From contig ML991874.1 in the NCBI GenBank assembly GCA_010094025.1, forward strand, positions 1 through 64,000: a stretch of 64,000 nt of DNA. Reading direction: 5' to 3'. A program made the position numbers and the translations under genes. The notes below the pieces were generated by a model that saw nothing but the letters and a program-made list of their open reading frames with translations, did not search any database and was not told the DNA's origin. Position 1 is the stretch's first letter. Each line of letters starts with the position of its first letter. Positions 46,133 to 58,645 of this stretch are shown here, one piece after another. Source of the DNA: Viridothelium virens (taxonomy: Eukaryota > Ascomycota > Dothideomycetes > Trypetheliales > Trypetheliaceae).

Positions 46133-46470
46133 GATGGGTTTGCAATAATGAAACGATGAAGTATGACATGAAAAAAGACGAAATCATCTCGTCTTTATTA
46201 CTTCCAGATGGCTGTGGAATCGCGTAGATCCATTGGCGTCATACCTCGGACGAAACGGGGATAAGAGAGCATTCCATTATGAATCCAGCATTTTTTTTTA
46301 GAGTAACTCCAAGAATGTTACTCAGCGTTCATTTTTAACAGCTAGATGCTTCCATGAGATGGAGGAGTTTCGACTTATGGCCATGAGCTTACTGCATCAC
46401 CAGAGTCCATGAGGCCCCATATACCTAAGGTAGGGAATATCATGTCGTCCCGTGAAACTCCGAATAGGTA
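46133..46470. other. SDR upstream region
   Basis: 338 bp upstream of the SDR start and left of the MITE. It includes a T9 run near 46290. No gene. Confidence 0.45.
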
Positions 46471-46655
46471 CCTTACGGCGGCTGGGGGGTTCCTCAACTG
46501 GTGACTAATACAATGTTATTTCGACTTTACTGTTATGACCTTGTTGGTCCATGTTAAAACCGCCTTAACATGGGCCAACATGGTCACGACGGTTAAACTG
46601 AGGTAACATTGTATTAATTACCAGTTGAGGAACCCCCCAGCCAGCCGCGGTAAGG
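46471..46655. mobile_element. Foldback MITE, 185 bp, probably TA target site
   Basis: The two halves are reverse complements along nearly their whole length (about 90 bp each) around a 7-base centre AACCGCC at 46558-46564. Outer ends read CCTTACGGCGGCTGG and, in reverse, CCTTACCGCGGCTGG. Both ends are flanked by TA (46469-46470 and 46656-46657), fitting a Tc1/mariner-type target duplication. The right arm has a 4-base insertion (GCCA) relative to the left. There is no coding capacity. The arms have about ten mismatches, so the copy is not brand-new. Confidence 0.85.
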
Positions 46656-49285
46656 TACGAACCCTAAAACAACACAGTCAACATCTAATCTCCCACTAGA
46701 CAGCACTCCAACTTAACGAATAGCTGGCATCAGTGTCCTCCACTCTGGAAAACTGCCAATCTTTAGGGAGTATAGGCAATCGACGGCCAACATAAGAGCA
46801 CACGTGCTTGATAGACCAAGACTATTCCGGAAGTGCCGGAAAGCTTGGGTGTGAATGCTTCAACCGTCACCTAAGGTAAGATGGCGTATCTTGTTGGCCG
46901 CGATATACAAGAGGCCGGCACCCGCTTTAATTTTTTTGTCCATCATATGGCAAAGTTGGAGAACTGGATGGTCTACGACACCCAGGATTGCTATGTGCGA
47001 GCGATCTTCGAGTGCAGACTTTGGGCTTGCCGTGCGTTGACTCCACGATTAAAATAGTGCTATCAATAAATCGATCAATTCACGGCTTTCTGCAAAGCTG
47101 TGTCCCAACCAGTATACTAGTTTTTGCATGGCCTTCAAGTAGGGCTGATAGAATTTGTGCTGCAAGCAACCCCGTAGACTAGGGATAGCCGCTTGGGTTT
47201 CGCGTCATTCAGAGTCCACTGCTGCACTCGGGTGAGTGCTGCTCTAACACAGCTAGTGTCAAATTTGTTTCGAATATTCTGAAGTCCATTTTGTCAGGCT
47301 TGTGTCATCAAACTACTACAATTCAGCGCTAAGAACCAGACAATCGCCAGGTAGACTGCAAGAACAATAGATTGCTTTGGTATTGATCATGTAATTAACA
47401 CAGTCCAAGGCCATAGTCTTATATCTTATCGAGGATGTAAGATCAATTCTGTCCACGGCGGCCTTAACTTCACCGATGTCTTTAGCATTGGGAGCGAACC
47501 TCGGCGAAATTCGGCACACTGATCTAACCTTAGGCTTGAATGCTCATGGCAGAACCAGCAGAATCTGCGAATTGATTTGGATTACAGGAAACATGGCAAT
47601 ACACCGAGGCCTAAAGGAGTAGCCTGGAAGCTCTCGAGGCGTTCATCTCGTCCTCATATGTTTCATTACACTGTTATGACGCAATAAGATGAACCCTTTT
47701 GAAGCCAGGATGGTGGAAACTGGCAGCTGGCGAGCGGAGGGTGAGGGAGACATCTCCGTGGGTGACCTGCGCTAGCGGCAAGGGTTGACAACGGCGATCA
47801 GCGAAATGCCTCCGATTCAGTGGGTTTTCAAGCATGGGAGATTGTCAAAGCAAGATGGGATTCGCGTCAAAACGCAGTGACGCTGGACCGGTCTGGAAAT
47901 GTCAGCCGTCTGAGAGGGCTTCGAACCGTGCTTACATGCAGGCACCCAGGGATAAAGCTGCCTCTGAGAGGAAGGGTTAAAATGCATCGGAGCTAATCTC
48001 ATCGATCTTGCATCTCAGGGCCCAAGGGCAGATCTGTGGGCACGGCAGATCTGCTAGAGCGTCGCAGAGCGCTAGGGTGGTACAGAGTACGAAAGACGTT
48101 CTCGAATGAAGGGTCGATGGGGTCTTCACCCGCTGGAATGGAGCAGATTGTAGCCGTGGTGATGTTATAATGAACGGAAGGTAGGAGCAGGGCGGCGGGA
48201 AGATTAGGCAAAGTCGGCTGCATCGTCAGCCATGTTGACACCTTTAGGGTGTTTAGCATCGTTAGTAGGTATTGTTAGCAGCAGCGGTAGAAGCCAGCGA
48301 AGCGTTCACGGCAAGATGAGGGATGATCAGGCCTCAGGCAGTGCGGCACGTTGGACGGCATGAACGGGTAGCAGCAGCGCACTCAGATTAGCGAGAAAGT
48401 TAATCGGACCGCTCTCCGAGCTCCCCTTGGTGCTTCGATCAACTCTTCGATCGCGAGCTCAGCTCGATCCTGACCCACACCCCGCGTGCTGCCAGCGGGC
48501 CCCGAGCAGCGCCGGTCCCCCGGCGTGCTGATCTCAGTTGCCAGATTCGCGACGATCTGAGAAGTTTCGCAACTTCGCCCCTGACAGTTTCGCCCTTGGG
48601 GGCTTGGATGCTTGGTCGCTTGGATGATCGGCACCACGGCATTTGGATGTGCGTGTGTGCGCTTTTGGGGGCGGTGGGAGGCAGAGGCACACCACTTACC
48701 CACTGCCGGATCCAAGCCCAACCTACCTGCCAACGTCGGTATTAGTGCTTTCACAAAACCGTCTCGGCCGTCGCGGTCCATTCCGCTGGTGTCGCAGCAG
48801 CACACCAGGAGGTGGGAATGAGGCATGGACATCTTCTGTCCATGCCTGGAACGACGCAGCCCGCTGCAATGGATTCCCGGCTCCCAGCAAGCAAAACTCA
48901 ACTTCCAGCGCAATGCGAGAACGCAGTGGTGTGCGGTTCTGCAGCTGGCCAGCAGCCGTCTCGCCCTCGGTTTTCGAAGTCTGGTAAGCCTACGCGAAAG
49001 GCGTCGGCGGGGCGTTGCCAAACCAGCTCCTCCCTTCGAGAAGCACCTTACGCACCTGCCTGACTGGGACGAGCACGTATCGACGGGTAGCGGGACTGTG
49101 GAGCAGGCCGGGGATCCCCATGCTGGCCTCTCTGTTCTCAGATAAACGACATGGTCCGGTGCCTTCGCGTCTGCTTCACGGCCAATCAGCGCCGCCGAGA
49201 CGCATCTGCTGCATCAGTGGCAAACCTACAGGGCGGGACGACATCGAAACTCCCACGGACGACAGGCCGCGGCTAGAGCTGCATG
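46656..49285. other. Gene-poor region, no supported gene
   Basis: About 2.6 kb. Frames of up to 212 codons near 48380-49150 overlap on both strands in a GC-rich block and show no domain, so I read them as chance. No transposase remnant is recognised. Confidence 0.45.
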
Positions 49286-50140
49286 GGAGCGTGGACGTGA
49301 CTGGCTGGCAGTAAACAGCTCCTCCTCCCCTTCTGGCCCACGGGCGTGCAGGCCTGGCGGAGACGCGCTGCTCGCACCCTCGGGTCGCCCGTCTGCCCAG
49401 AAAGCCCGTTCCCTTTCCAGAATTCCCATCTCTCCGCTTTTTCTGCACTGCCATCTCGTCTGACTTTGCTATTGCAACTTTTCCGAAAGCTTCTTCGTCA
49501 AATCAGCGTGCTCACTTGCAAATCCCGTCTCTGCCCCGTGCTGTCCCAGCTCCCCGCTCCCATATCATTCCGTCTTTCCCGGCCGGCTTTTGGCCACTGT
49601 CCCTTTGTTTCCTCCACTCGATATTTTCTCTGTAGAATATCGTGTCTTTGTTGTTAGACAAAGTTCATTTTTATTTGGCATTGACCGCGCCATTTTCAAT
49701 TCTTTGACAACGGGGCAGACGCCCGCGACCATACTACCACCACTTCGGGCTCGCGTGGCGCCACCTGCTGAGCTCAACATCGCGGGACTATCGATTTTCA
49801 GATCGCCTCGGTCTTGCAACAACAATCCGATCTGGTTGTTTTGAAAGCCTAGGGCCATCCGGCTGGACACACCGACATCATTTCTTTCGCCTACTGTTCA
49901 TCTGCTCAATAATTCCCCATAATACGCCATCCTAACAGCTTTCAAGAATTTATACCACCCACTATCAAGCCGATTCTCTGGCGTTCACCAGGTGTAGAAA
50001 CCTGAAACGTGCAGTGACCTGGTTCACTGTCTCCTAAAGCTTTCTCATCTATACAGTCCTAAATTTAAGAGTACTTGTTCGCCCTCTTAGAGGTACCCAT
50101 CATCTATACTCGGTTCAACAGAATTTCCATTTGAGTCACA
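49286..50140 (+). promoter_or_regulatory. ATG-free presumed long 5' leader
   Basis: Between the ATG at 49283 and the start codon at 50141 no ATG occurs in any plus-strand frame over 855 nt. The left half is rich in C and T (around 49320-49620), typical of fungal transcription start regions. This suggests transcription starts near 49300-49550 and the leader is scanned through to 50141. A leader intron is possible. Confidence 0.55.
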
Positions 50141-51585
50141 ATGCCACCGGTTCGCACACTCGCGGCCGCAAAGCCCATTAAGACTGAGAGAACACACGAA
50201 GAAAATCAGGAAAGGTGAGTTGTCTTCTCCATACCATCTATGTCCTATCTTCCTAATTTTACAATGACAGGGCATACATTGCCGCATCTCGCCGCAGCGA
50301 TCGGAGCCTTGAAGCACGCGTAGAGTCTGCCCGGCGGGCTTCTGAGATTCACAAGAGGCGAACTGGACGTTCCCTGCGTGTTACAGAGCAAGATGTTGTT
50401 AACGAAGAAATGTATGAGGAGGAAGACGATGACTTGCCTATGCAATATCGGCGCTTGACTGCCCACCTTCAAACCGGTTCTGCCGATTTCAATCGCAGGC
50501 TGGCTGCGTACCTCACAAACCACGTCGCCATGAGGTCTGCTCTCGACCAAGCCATTACAAGTTCCTACGCGCAGCAGTACCCAGGCGCTCCCCACTTTGC
50601 CCACAACTCACAATACCCACCTTCATTTCCCACACCTATAACGAACCCAATGATGCCGCCTCAAATGATACATCGATCCCCATCAAATTACCGACAATCA
50701 CCGTATCCATCATCCAACCCGCAAGGGTTTCGGCCTCAGCAGCACCAACGATCAGCATCCATCGCCACAACCCAAGAGTTACCTGGTAACCAGCAAGCGT
50801 TTGCTTTAGCTAGCCCCACCGAAGGCCCCAAACATGAAGAAGCTCGGCGCATGTCTCTGCCAGCTCAGTCTTCAACTACCCCAGTCCAGATGCCGACTGT
50901 GCAACAGGAAGTCACACAGTCCTGTACTTCGCCACAAGCGTCGCCGCACGTTTCACGCAACTCCTCAAGTCAGAATCTTACATCGCAGGGCACGACGCCA
51001 CATGGATTCTTCAAGCAAGAGGCCCCTCAATCGGAAAATCAATCTTCTCAGGTACCACAGCAAATGTACCCTCTGCAGTCACCGACGTCTTTCCCATCTA
51101 CGACACCTGGGTTCAATTACAGTCCGTTCGCGACTTCTCTTCCAGCGGAGTCGCAGATGTTGCTAGGGTCAGCGCTCGATCCGAACGATCCTTTTACCTC
51201 AATGCTTATGTCTGGTAGTGATCGGACCCAACAACCTTTCTACAGCTACAATCCCAATCCATCATCCAAGTCACGAACGATGCAGCCACATCCATCCTAC
51301 GATGGCATGAACCAGACCTTGGCCCCCGGCGCACTCGATACGAATCTAGACAATCACAATTTCAGCAATCCACCATCTGCAGCTTCAGAAGGTGTCATTT
51401 CACCCTTCACGCCCGGCTTTGGCTTCAATCTAGACGGCAGTTTCAGCGATGCTTTCAAAGCGCCGGCGCTGACACGATCCAATAGTGGCCAGGGCAGTGG
51501 AGGTGGTATCACGCCAGGTCTCGACCGGGAGTGGACAAGTTTTGTCGATGGTAACTTCTGGGAAGACCCAGCGGGCACTTCATAG
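50141..51585 (+). CDS. Conserved-looking fungal Gln/Ser/Pro-rich protein, putative nuclear regulator
   Basis: Two exons (50141-50214, 50271-51585), 56-nt intron (GTGAGT, branch CCTAAT, ACAG), 462 residues. The N-terminal 125 residues are the only folded part. It has ENQERAYIAASRRSDRSLE, then an Arg-rich helix SARRASEIHKRRTGRSLRV, an acidic run EEMYEEEDDDLP, and QYRRLTAHLQTGSADFNRRL. I believe this block is widely conserved in filamentous ascomycetes but has no function I can name. The rest is low-complexity Ser/Pro/Gln/Asn with short aromatic repeats, like an activation region. A nuclear regulatory role is an inference from this composition and from the very long leader. Confidence 0.8.
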
Positions 51586-54096
51586 GAGTGACATCTTCAT
51601 CCTTTTGAAGGTTACTGGAACACCTCATGTCCCCGATCCAAGTTGCATCGGCTCGCAGCTCACGACTGCTACACTTCGGCCTCCAGCCACCAGCCACCTT
51701 GCTCCAAGTGGATATCATGCTCTTCTTGTCAGTCAAGCGTACTTTTCTTCGAATACTCTCCCCTCAATTGGCCTATGGTCTTTAACCGTGGAACTATAAA
51801 TTCTTGTATATAATGGGATGTACGAATCTTCTCGATCTGTTCGGAGCATATACCCTAGGGCGGTTCGGACTTTCGCTTATGAGTTACGGAGTTGTACACA
51901 GGTTTTCCATGCACGCGGTCGGTATGAATTGTCTCTGAGCTTCGTTTGCAAGGCGTTTTTAGGTGTGGCACCTTGCTTGGGTATCAGTTGCTTCGGATTA
52001 AAATCTTGGGCCGGTCTTTCATGCATATCTTCTCACTCAATCGAAGGGATGGGCCCAGCCTCGTCCAGCTGAGCGTGGAATGCAAAGGGCACTTGGATCT
52101 TATCGTATGTTGCAGCGTAGCAATACAACTTGAAAATCCCTCTTTACACAATTGATTATGGAAAGCCTTCGCTTGTGTGATTTTTATGCAGAGTGATATA
52201 CTCGCATTGATCGAATTCTCTTCGATGCAGAGACAGGACGAGATGGTCGTGGTTCACCCATATGGTACTCTCCACATCCAGACAACTATGACGCTACAGG
52301 CTACTTTATCAAACATCAAGCAGGATTCGTGTCTCATTCGTACAAATGAATTTGCACACATAATTTGCGACACAATACCAAAGTGCGCTTTAGAACTGAC
52401 CAAGCAAACCTGCCGCACGGTATGTACGTGTAGGTTCTGCGAGCTTGGACGAATTTAGATCCTGAGTCCCTTCGGTCCCTGCATGCCCACCATCCACCAT
52501 TCCTCTTACTTATCCTTCCGCGTCTGGTGATCGGCTGGTCTAAACGCATTCGGCAGTATGCAGTCTCCATCGCTATAGCCGAAGACATGCAGGTCAACCT
52601 GGCAGCTGAGACAGTGTGGCCTGTGGCTCGGCTTACGGCTGCCGTAAAAACGGGTCTTACATCGCACATGCAAGTAAACGGACCTCAAACGAGGAAAGTT
52701 GCAGTATCTGTGTAGCTGATATACCGCCCAAGTCCTTTTCTGCGCTACCACAGTAGGTCTCCACACACACTTTGTGATATCACAAACTAGCTCAAGAACA
52801 AATCTGATATTCTCTAGGTACGACCTCCAGCCCACATCCATCACTGTCCCTCTGTGACCAATTCATATGCTCCATATACCCTCACGCATCCAAGGAGAAG
52901 TAATATAGACGATCTGCGTAGGTCTTACTCAAATCTTGCCGACAATCATAATGTCGACCACTTCGCGGTTGCAGTGGCGCTATTGAGCTACGATGCCGGA
53001 ACGCCCGCAGCCTGATACTTCAAGGATCTACGATTCCAATCCAAGGCCAGGCATTAAGTGACTTCCAAAAGCGAGAACCATGTCCGCCCATGCCCCACCT
53101 AGTCGGTGCTATTAGCAGGCATCTTGACAAGAACTGGCACGACAGTGACACAGTGATCTGTTCTCCTGAGCTGCTCTTTGCGGGTTATCCTTAGCTTATT
53201 CTACCAAGAGGGACATTCAATGTATTTCCCTCTCATAACTCTCTCCTTCCAATTTATTTGCACCAGAATCGATTGTCCTAGAAGAGACTTCCATTAAAAC
53301 AGGAAGCTGTCAATGTCTCTGACGTTGCAATACGGGCATGTTCACAAGCTGGTGTCACATGTCTTGCTTGTTCGACTCCTGGCGCTCTATTTGCTCGTGG
53401 CTAACATTTGCCTTTCGTGTCCGGTCAAAAAGAAAATTTGGATCTGGACATGCAGCTGCAAGATCTTTTCCGACGGGTAAATGTAGTGGCACCATGGAAC
53501 CGGATTCCTAACGAAACCTCAAAAAGTTTCTCAACTAGGACCAGCCCATTCATTTCCGATACTGTGCGCTCCCGTATTGCAAACAGATCAACCGTTCTTC
53601 TGCCCTATCATTTTGGAGGAAAGGTTCGTATCAAGCACTTCAATTCCTGAAAAGTATGGAGCAACGTCCTCGCTAAAGCATATTTCCTTGAAACTGTGCC
53701 ATCATGGGAGCCGCAATGATCCTCTGGTGGACACAAAATCCATCTGTGGCTCGAGCAATCATCCACCATTGTGTGCCAAGTAAGTCACCAATTTTTCGGG
53801 CAACGAGGAAAGCGATGAGAGAACAAAGCGTCTCTCGGCTCGATGCTGTCCATTAGGCGTACAGACCGGGACGAGCGAGAAAACGTTACATTACGTCTAA
53901 TGTACGCCGGATTGCAGACTGCTGGATGCTTCCTGCGAACTGCCTTTTGGCACGGACGAGACACCAAGGAGTGAAAGTATAAGAGTTATCCGGCAAGAAC
54001 TCAGAGATTATTATCCCAAGAAGCTCACGTTCGTTACATTTACTCTCAGTCTATTGCAAGAGCTGCCTCGGCAGTAACACTGCACAGAAAGCCAGC
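51586..54096. other. Intergenic region, about 2.5 kb
   Basis: No supported gene. Frames of up to 112 codons near 52330-52840 lack recognisable features and overlap on both strands. I find no tRNA or inverted repeat. Confidence 0.45.
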
Positions 54097-56632
54097 ATGA
54101 AGTCGAAATCTCTTCTTTCAGTGGCGGCTCTTCTTTCGCTGGCGGCTGCTGGGCGGCTTCCAGGTAAGTTTACTGCATCATGTGCGTAAAGAACATGCTA
54201 ATTCTTTATACTAGCAGTCCGTCCTCGTCAAGAGGGTTATGGTCCACCAGCCGCTAGTTCTCCCCAAGGGCCTTCAAACTCATACTCGATCCTTCCCACC
54301 GGCTCATCCACTCCTAGCACATCTCTATCATCAGCAAGTACCAGCTATCCATCAAGCCCCAGTTCTAGCGCATCCAAGGGATCGATCGTACCCACACCGA
54401 GCACTGAAACAACTCTACCAGGAAACTCCCCATCACCTATAGAAACGTCTGGCTATGGAGCTACTACTCCAGCTCCAATTCCGTCTTCCAACTTCAGCAC
54501 TTTGCCGAGCGTCGCACCGACGACACCAAGCACAGAAAGCACGCTCACAGGACCTATTGGCACTGTGCCAATCTCACAGAGCGGTGGCCCTTCTGGAGGA
54601 AATTTCTCAACAGGCCCATCGTCAGAATCATTTCCAACGCATGCTTCGTCCACTCCTGCAAGTAATACTTCCCCATACTCTTCAATCTCTTACGCCTGCT
54701 CCTCCCTGCTTCTTTGACTTTCGTTTGGCTTGTCTTCGTCCAAGTTTCCTACAGATCAAACGTCAGTTTTACTTTCTTGCCACAGTTACGCCTTCGTCAA
54801 GCTCATTCACAGGCTCTTCCAAAGGCTTACCCTCACTATCAGCTGCATCGCCATCAAATTATACAAGCTCATCAGGCGGTCATTCTCCGAGCGGGGGATC
54901 CAGCAGCACCGTTACTCAATTTCCTCCTTCGAAGACCTCGGCCAGTTCAAGTTCGGCCTCTTCGAGCAAGCCCAATGGAGGCGCATCTTCTTTGTCCTCT
55001 CAGTCTCTACCGTATCCTTTTTCGTCGAGTCCTGGCTATGGATCTCCAGGCACCTCAATTGGACCGACAGGTGGCTCCTCAGGTGTTACCCACTCATCGA
55101 CTAACACAAGTAGCTATCCCTCCCTAACAGGCACTGGTCATACTGGCATTTCTACGACTTCGCCGACAACGCCATTGATACCCACTGGTACGGCACCTTC
55201 GACGCCTGGAACTCGCTCCACGACCCCGGCCCCATACCCGTCGAGCGGCAATCTCACTTCGTCCGGACCTTCAGGAACAGGGAAGCCCTCAGGCACCACT
55301 GGCTCGACAGCAACGTCCCCAGTAACAGCTAATAGTCCGTCAATACTTTCGACATCGGTTCCGCTGGGTACAGCACCTAGCACATCGATCACATCGAGCT
55401 TGAGTCCTCCTTACCCCTCTGGATATCCTGCTTATACTTCCAGCTTGAACTCGACTGTTCCACCCATTTCTGGGACTGGACACACGACAGGTCCAGGTGT
55501 AAGCCTGACCTCAACACCGTATAGCCCTTCTTCCAGTTTTCCTACAAATAATAGCACCTTTCTTACAACGAGCACACCTATAATACCCACGACCGGACCT
55601 GGGACGAGTTTCCCCCCTTCGCGTAATTCATCATCAATCACCCTTACAGGCTCAATATCATCGGGACCTGGTTCCAGCGGTTACGGGCCTTCGAATACTC
55701 CAATAAGTCATTCCCAAGCCAATAGCTCTTCGACTACCCCAGCGAGTACGCCTGCAACAGTTCCGGGAACGAGTTCAAGTGGAAGTTATACTTTGCCAGG
55801 CATCAGTAACTCATCAACGGCAAATGTGCCAAAGACACCTACAACAAGCACTTCCATCAGTCCAGCAACAGCCTCGAACTCGAGCGTCACGCCGCTCTCC
55901 ACTGAATCCTCTGCAACTATAGTTGTACCAACGTCCTCTCCAAATGCCACACCAAGTGGTCCCGTAACTGGTCCAAGCTACAACAGTAGCATTATCCCCT
56001 CTACAACTTCTTCGGGTTTCGCTAGTAATTCGCATGGGCCATCGGGTAGCTCTCTGACGTATTCTCCCTCTAGCACACCTAGTAGCCCTGTGACGACAGG
56101 AGCCGTCAGCTCTCCTAGCCCACCGGCATCATCCACAGAAACCTGCACCGAGGAGGAAGGGACTACACTGACCTATTCTCTAGTTACCACGTCCTCAAGT
56201 ACGGTAGAGAGCCCCGTCACGGCCAGCCCTACACCCAGCACCTCTACAGCTTCCTCTCCGAGCCTGTCAACCAAAGCGACCCCAACCTATGGTCCCGAGT
56301 CTCTGTCATCACATACGCTAAGCGGGCCAGTCACTGCCAGCTCCGATTCCAGTGCCCAGGGACCGTCCTCGACAGCACCGACTAGCCCTGAGACGACCAG
56401 CTCTCCTGCACTGCCTGGTACCAGCTCAGACACTTGCATCGACGAAGAGACGGCCACCACTGGAGACACTTCGGATTCTGTGCCCTCCAGCACCACAGAG
56501 GGTCCCGTTACTGCGAGCTCGTCTGTGGTTCCATCGACATTGTCGACGTACGGAGTACCTAAGGTTCCAAGAGCTGGCGGGCCGATGCTACATGCGAGGG
56601 AGACTGCGTCTTGGTTCTTGTATGAGGATTAA
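54097..56632 (+). CDS. Secreted mucin-like Ser/Thr/Pro-rich protein
   Basis: Three exons (54097-54163, 54215-54661, 54786-56632), introns of 51 nt (GTAAGT...CTAG) and 124 nt (GTAATA...CACAG), 786 residues. The signal peptide MKSKSLLSVAALLSLAAAG is followed by a possible dibasic-like processing site RPRQ. The rest is almost only Ser, Thr, Pro, Gly and Ala, with two late Cys-Glu clusters (ETCTEEEGTTLTYS near residue 625 and DTCIDEETATTGD near 725) that look like related units. Heavy O-glycosylation and a surface or extracellular location are expected. The C-terminus ends ASWFLYED with no GPI-type tail. The second donor is weak, so the exon 2 border is less sure. No family assignment. Confidence 0.75.
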
Positions 56633-57119
56633 TCGCGATGTTGACACGACTCAGGTAAGTCTTTGCCTCCCCAACCGCTTAGGTGGATCAAGCTGATGTA
56701 ATTAGATAGAGGACCTAGCCTATTCACCATGTCATGACACAGTTTGTAAGTGGGAGCCTGTGGGAATTTCAAGATCTCACTCCTGGGGCATCGGAATGGT
56801 GGAAAGCAAAGACACGGAGAAGCGCGTAGAGCCTAGACGCAAATCACCGGACAAGTATCCCTTTACAGAAGAATTTACCAGGGCGTTGCAATAAAGTCTG
56901 CTTCCTACGCATGTCCTGTGGCGCTTGGAAATAGCCTGTGGGCCATATAGGGTACTGTATTTTACTTGATCCACCTGTCAATCTTTCCCGGCTTGAAGAC
57001 GCATACATATATACAAGAAAAACGTATCTTTATCGCGAACCAGTTTCCATGCAAATCTATCCAACCTTCTCATCCATCATATATCATAATAAGTCATGTC
57101 GCACGTCATGCACCTGCTC
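56633..57119. other. Convergent gap
   Basis: 487 bp between the mucin-like gene and the GH30 stop codon. No gene seen. Confidence 0.5.
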
Positions 57120-58645
57120 TCACTTAGAGCTCGGAGGCAGAACCCAAGTCGTAACCCCGTTGCCTGTGATCTGGCCATTCCACGTCCCCTCTCCACTCCC
57201 CATCGTCACACTCAGCCAGATCTCCTCATCAAATAAATTCTCCACCACAATCGTCCTCGTCCCATCGGGATTCAGCGTCCCGACGGCTTCAACCTTCTGT
57301 CCATTCCCGTAGTCATACGACCCCGTGCCGTCGAGCACGATGGCGTTGCGCGGGATGAACTTGCTGAACTGCCCGAGCATGTAGTAGTCGACCTGCAGCT
57401 CATATGTGCCGGCGTTAGTGTCTACAGTAAACAGACCACGGCAGTCCAAGCAGCCGCCACTGCTCAAGTGCGGCCCGTAATTGGTATCGGTGCCCAGGAC
57501 CCAGGCCATGGCTCCCGACGCCCAGTTTTGGAGTGGGCCCATCGTGAAGTCGGCGGCTTGGTTCCAGGCAGTCTCTGGCGATGTCCAGCACTCGGTCATG
57601 TATTGTGTGACGGAGGGATTGGAGTTGTGGAAGTCGGTGAGCACTGACCAGCTGTTGTTGGTTGCGTAGCAATGCCATGCCACGGTGTTGACGTAGGAGG
57701 AGGCGCCGTTGATGACGGTCTGCGGATAGCTAGGTACATCTGGGAAAGGGTGAGCATGGTTCAGCCATGAAGCGATTTGGAAATGATTGGTCCAGAGCTC
57801 GAGTTTGGCATACCTGTGTTGTGGTCATATGCCCAAATCTGGGTGGACAGACCGGCATTTCGTAAAGCGGGGCCAACGTTGTCTTGTATCAAGCCAGCAG
57901 ATTCGTCCGCATATACGTACATTGTAGGATAGCCTGATTGACTGTTGAGAGGTTCATTCTGAATTGTGATAGCATCTACGTGAGCACCTCCACTTTCGAA
58001 AGCTTGAAGGTACCTAACGAAGTATTCCGCAAACGAATCGACATAGTCGTGATTTAGATTATTGTTGACAGTAGTGCCGGTCAAAACTCCGTCTAACTGC
58101 ATCCAACCAGGAGGCGCCCATGGTGTTCCGAGCAGAGTGAATTCCGGCTGGACTGCTTTGGCCTGAGCGATAAAGGCAGTCATGGCATTGCCAGAGCCTC
58201 CAAGGTTAAAGTAATTGAAACTGGTGTCAACCTGACCGTTGGCGTCATCATATGTATACGCGTTGGCTGACAGGTCCGAGGAGGCGAGGGTATGTCTCAT
58301 CAGATTGAAGTTAACTCCATTGCTAGTGAAAAGGTCCTGCAGCAGCTGCGATTGCTGCGAGCCTGGAAGCGAGTTGAATACAGAGACGGTTGAATCAGTA
58401 ATGGCGGCGCCAAATCCTGCCACAGCCTGCTTCTTGCCAGCGTTTGTATCGTCTACAGTTAATTGCCAAGTCTTAGAAATGCTTCCCTGGTTGCCACCGT
58501 TCAGAGTTGGGACACTGTAAGAGCTCAATGCGAGTGAGAGGTCCGATGACGAAGCATAAGCTTTTGTGGAGGACTGGCGCGCTTTTAGGCTGAACGGCCA
58601 AGCTGTAGCGGCATTGATACATAGAGCGAGGGAGAGCGGGTACAT
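57120..58645 (-). CDS. Secreted GH30 family glycoside hydrolase
   Basis: Two exons (58645-57814, 57739-57120), 74-nt intron, 483 residues. A short signal peptide (about 1-15, ending NAATA) precedes a GH30 barrel. Visible are GFGAAITDS at 78-86, the acid/base in IQNEP (Glu231) and the nucleophile in MTECW (Glu327). The beta-sandwich side domain forms the C-terminus (RTIVVENLFDEEIWLSV, then GVTTWVLPP). Fungal GH30 members include beta-1,6-glucanases, beta-1,6-galactanases and xylanases. The SGGCLDCRGLFTV block resembles the glucanase-type branch, but I cannot settle the subfamily. Both catalytic acids are present, so it should be active. Confidence 0.9.

Noticed and set aside
48383-49145. Overlapping frames of 70-212 codons on both strands
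   Set aside because: The GC-rich block lengthens chance frames. None has a domain or splice-supported extension, and they contradict each other.
46300-50140. Decayed transposon gene or secondary-metabolite cluster
   Set aside because: No transposase, polyketide synthase or peptide synthetase motif is seen on either strand; only the MITE and the leader of the gene at 50141 are supported.
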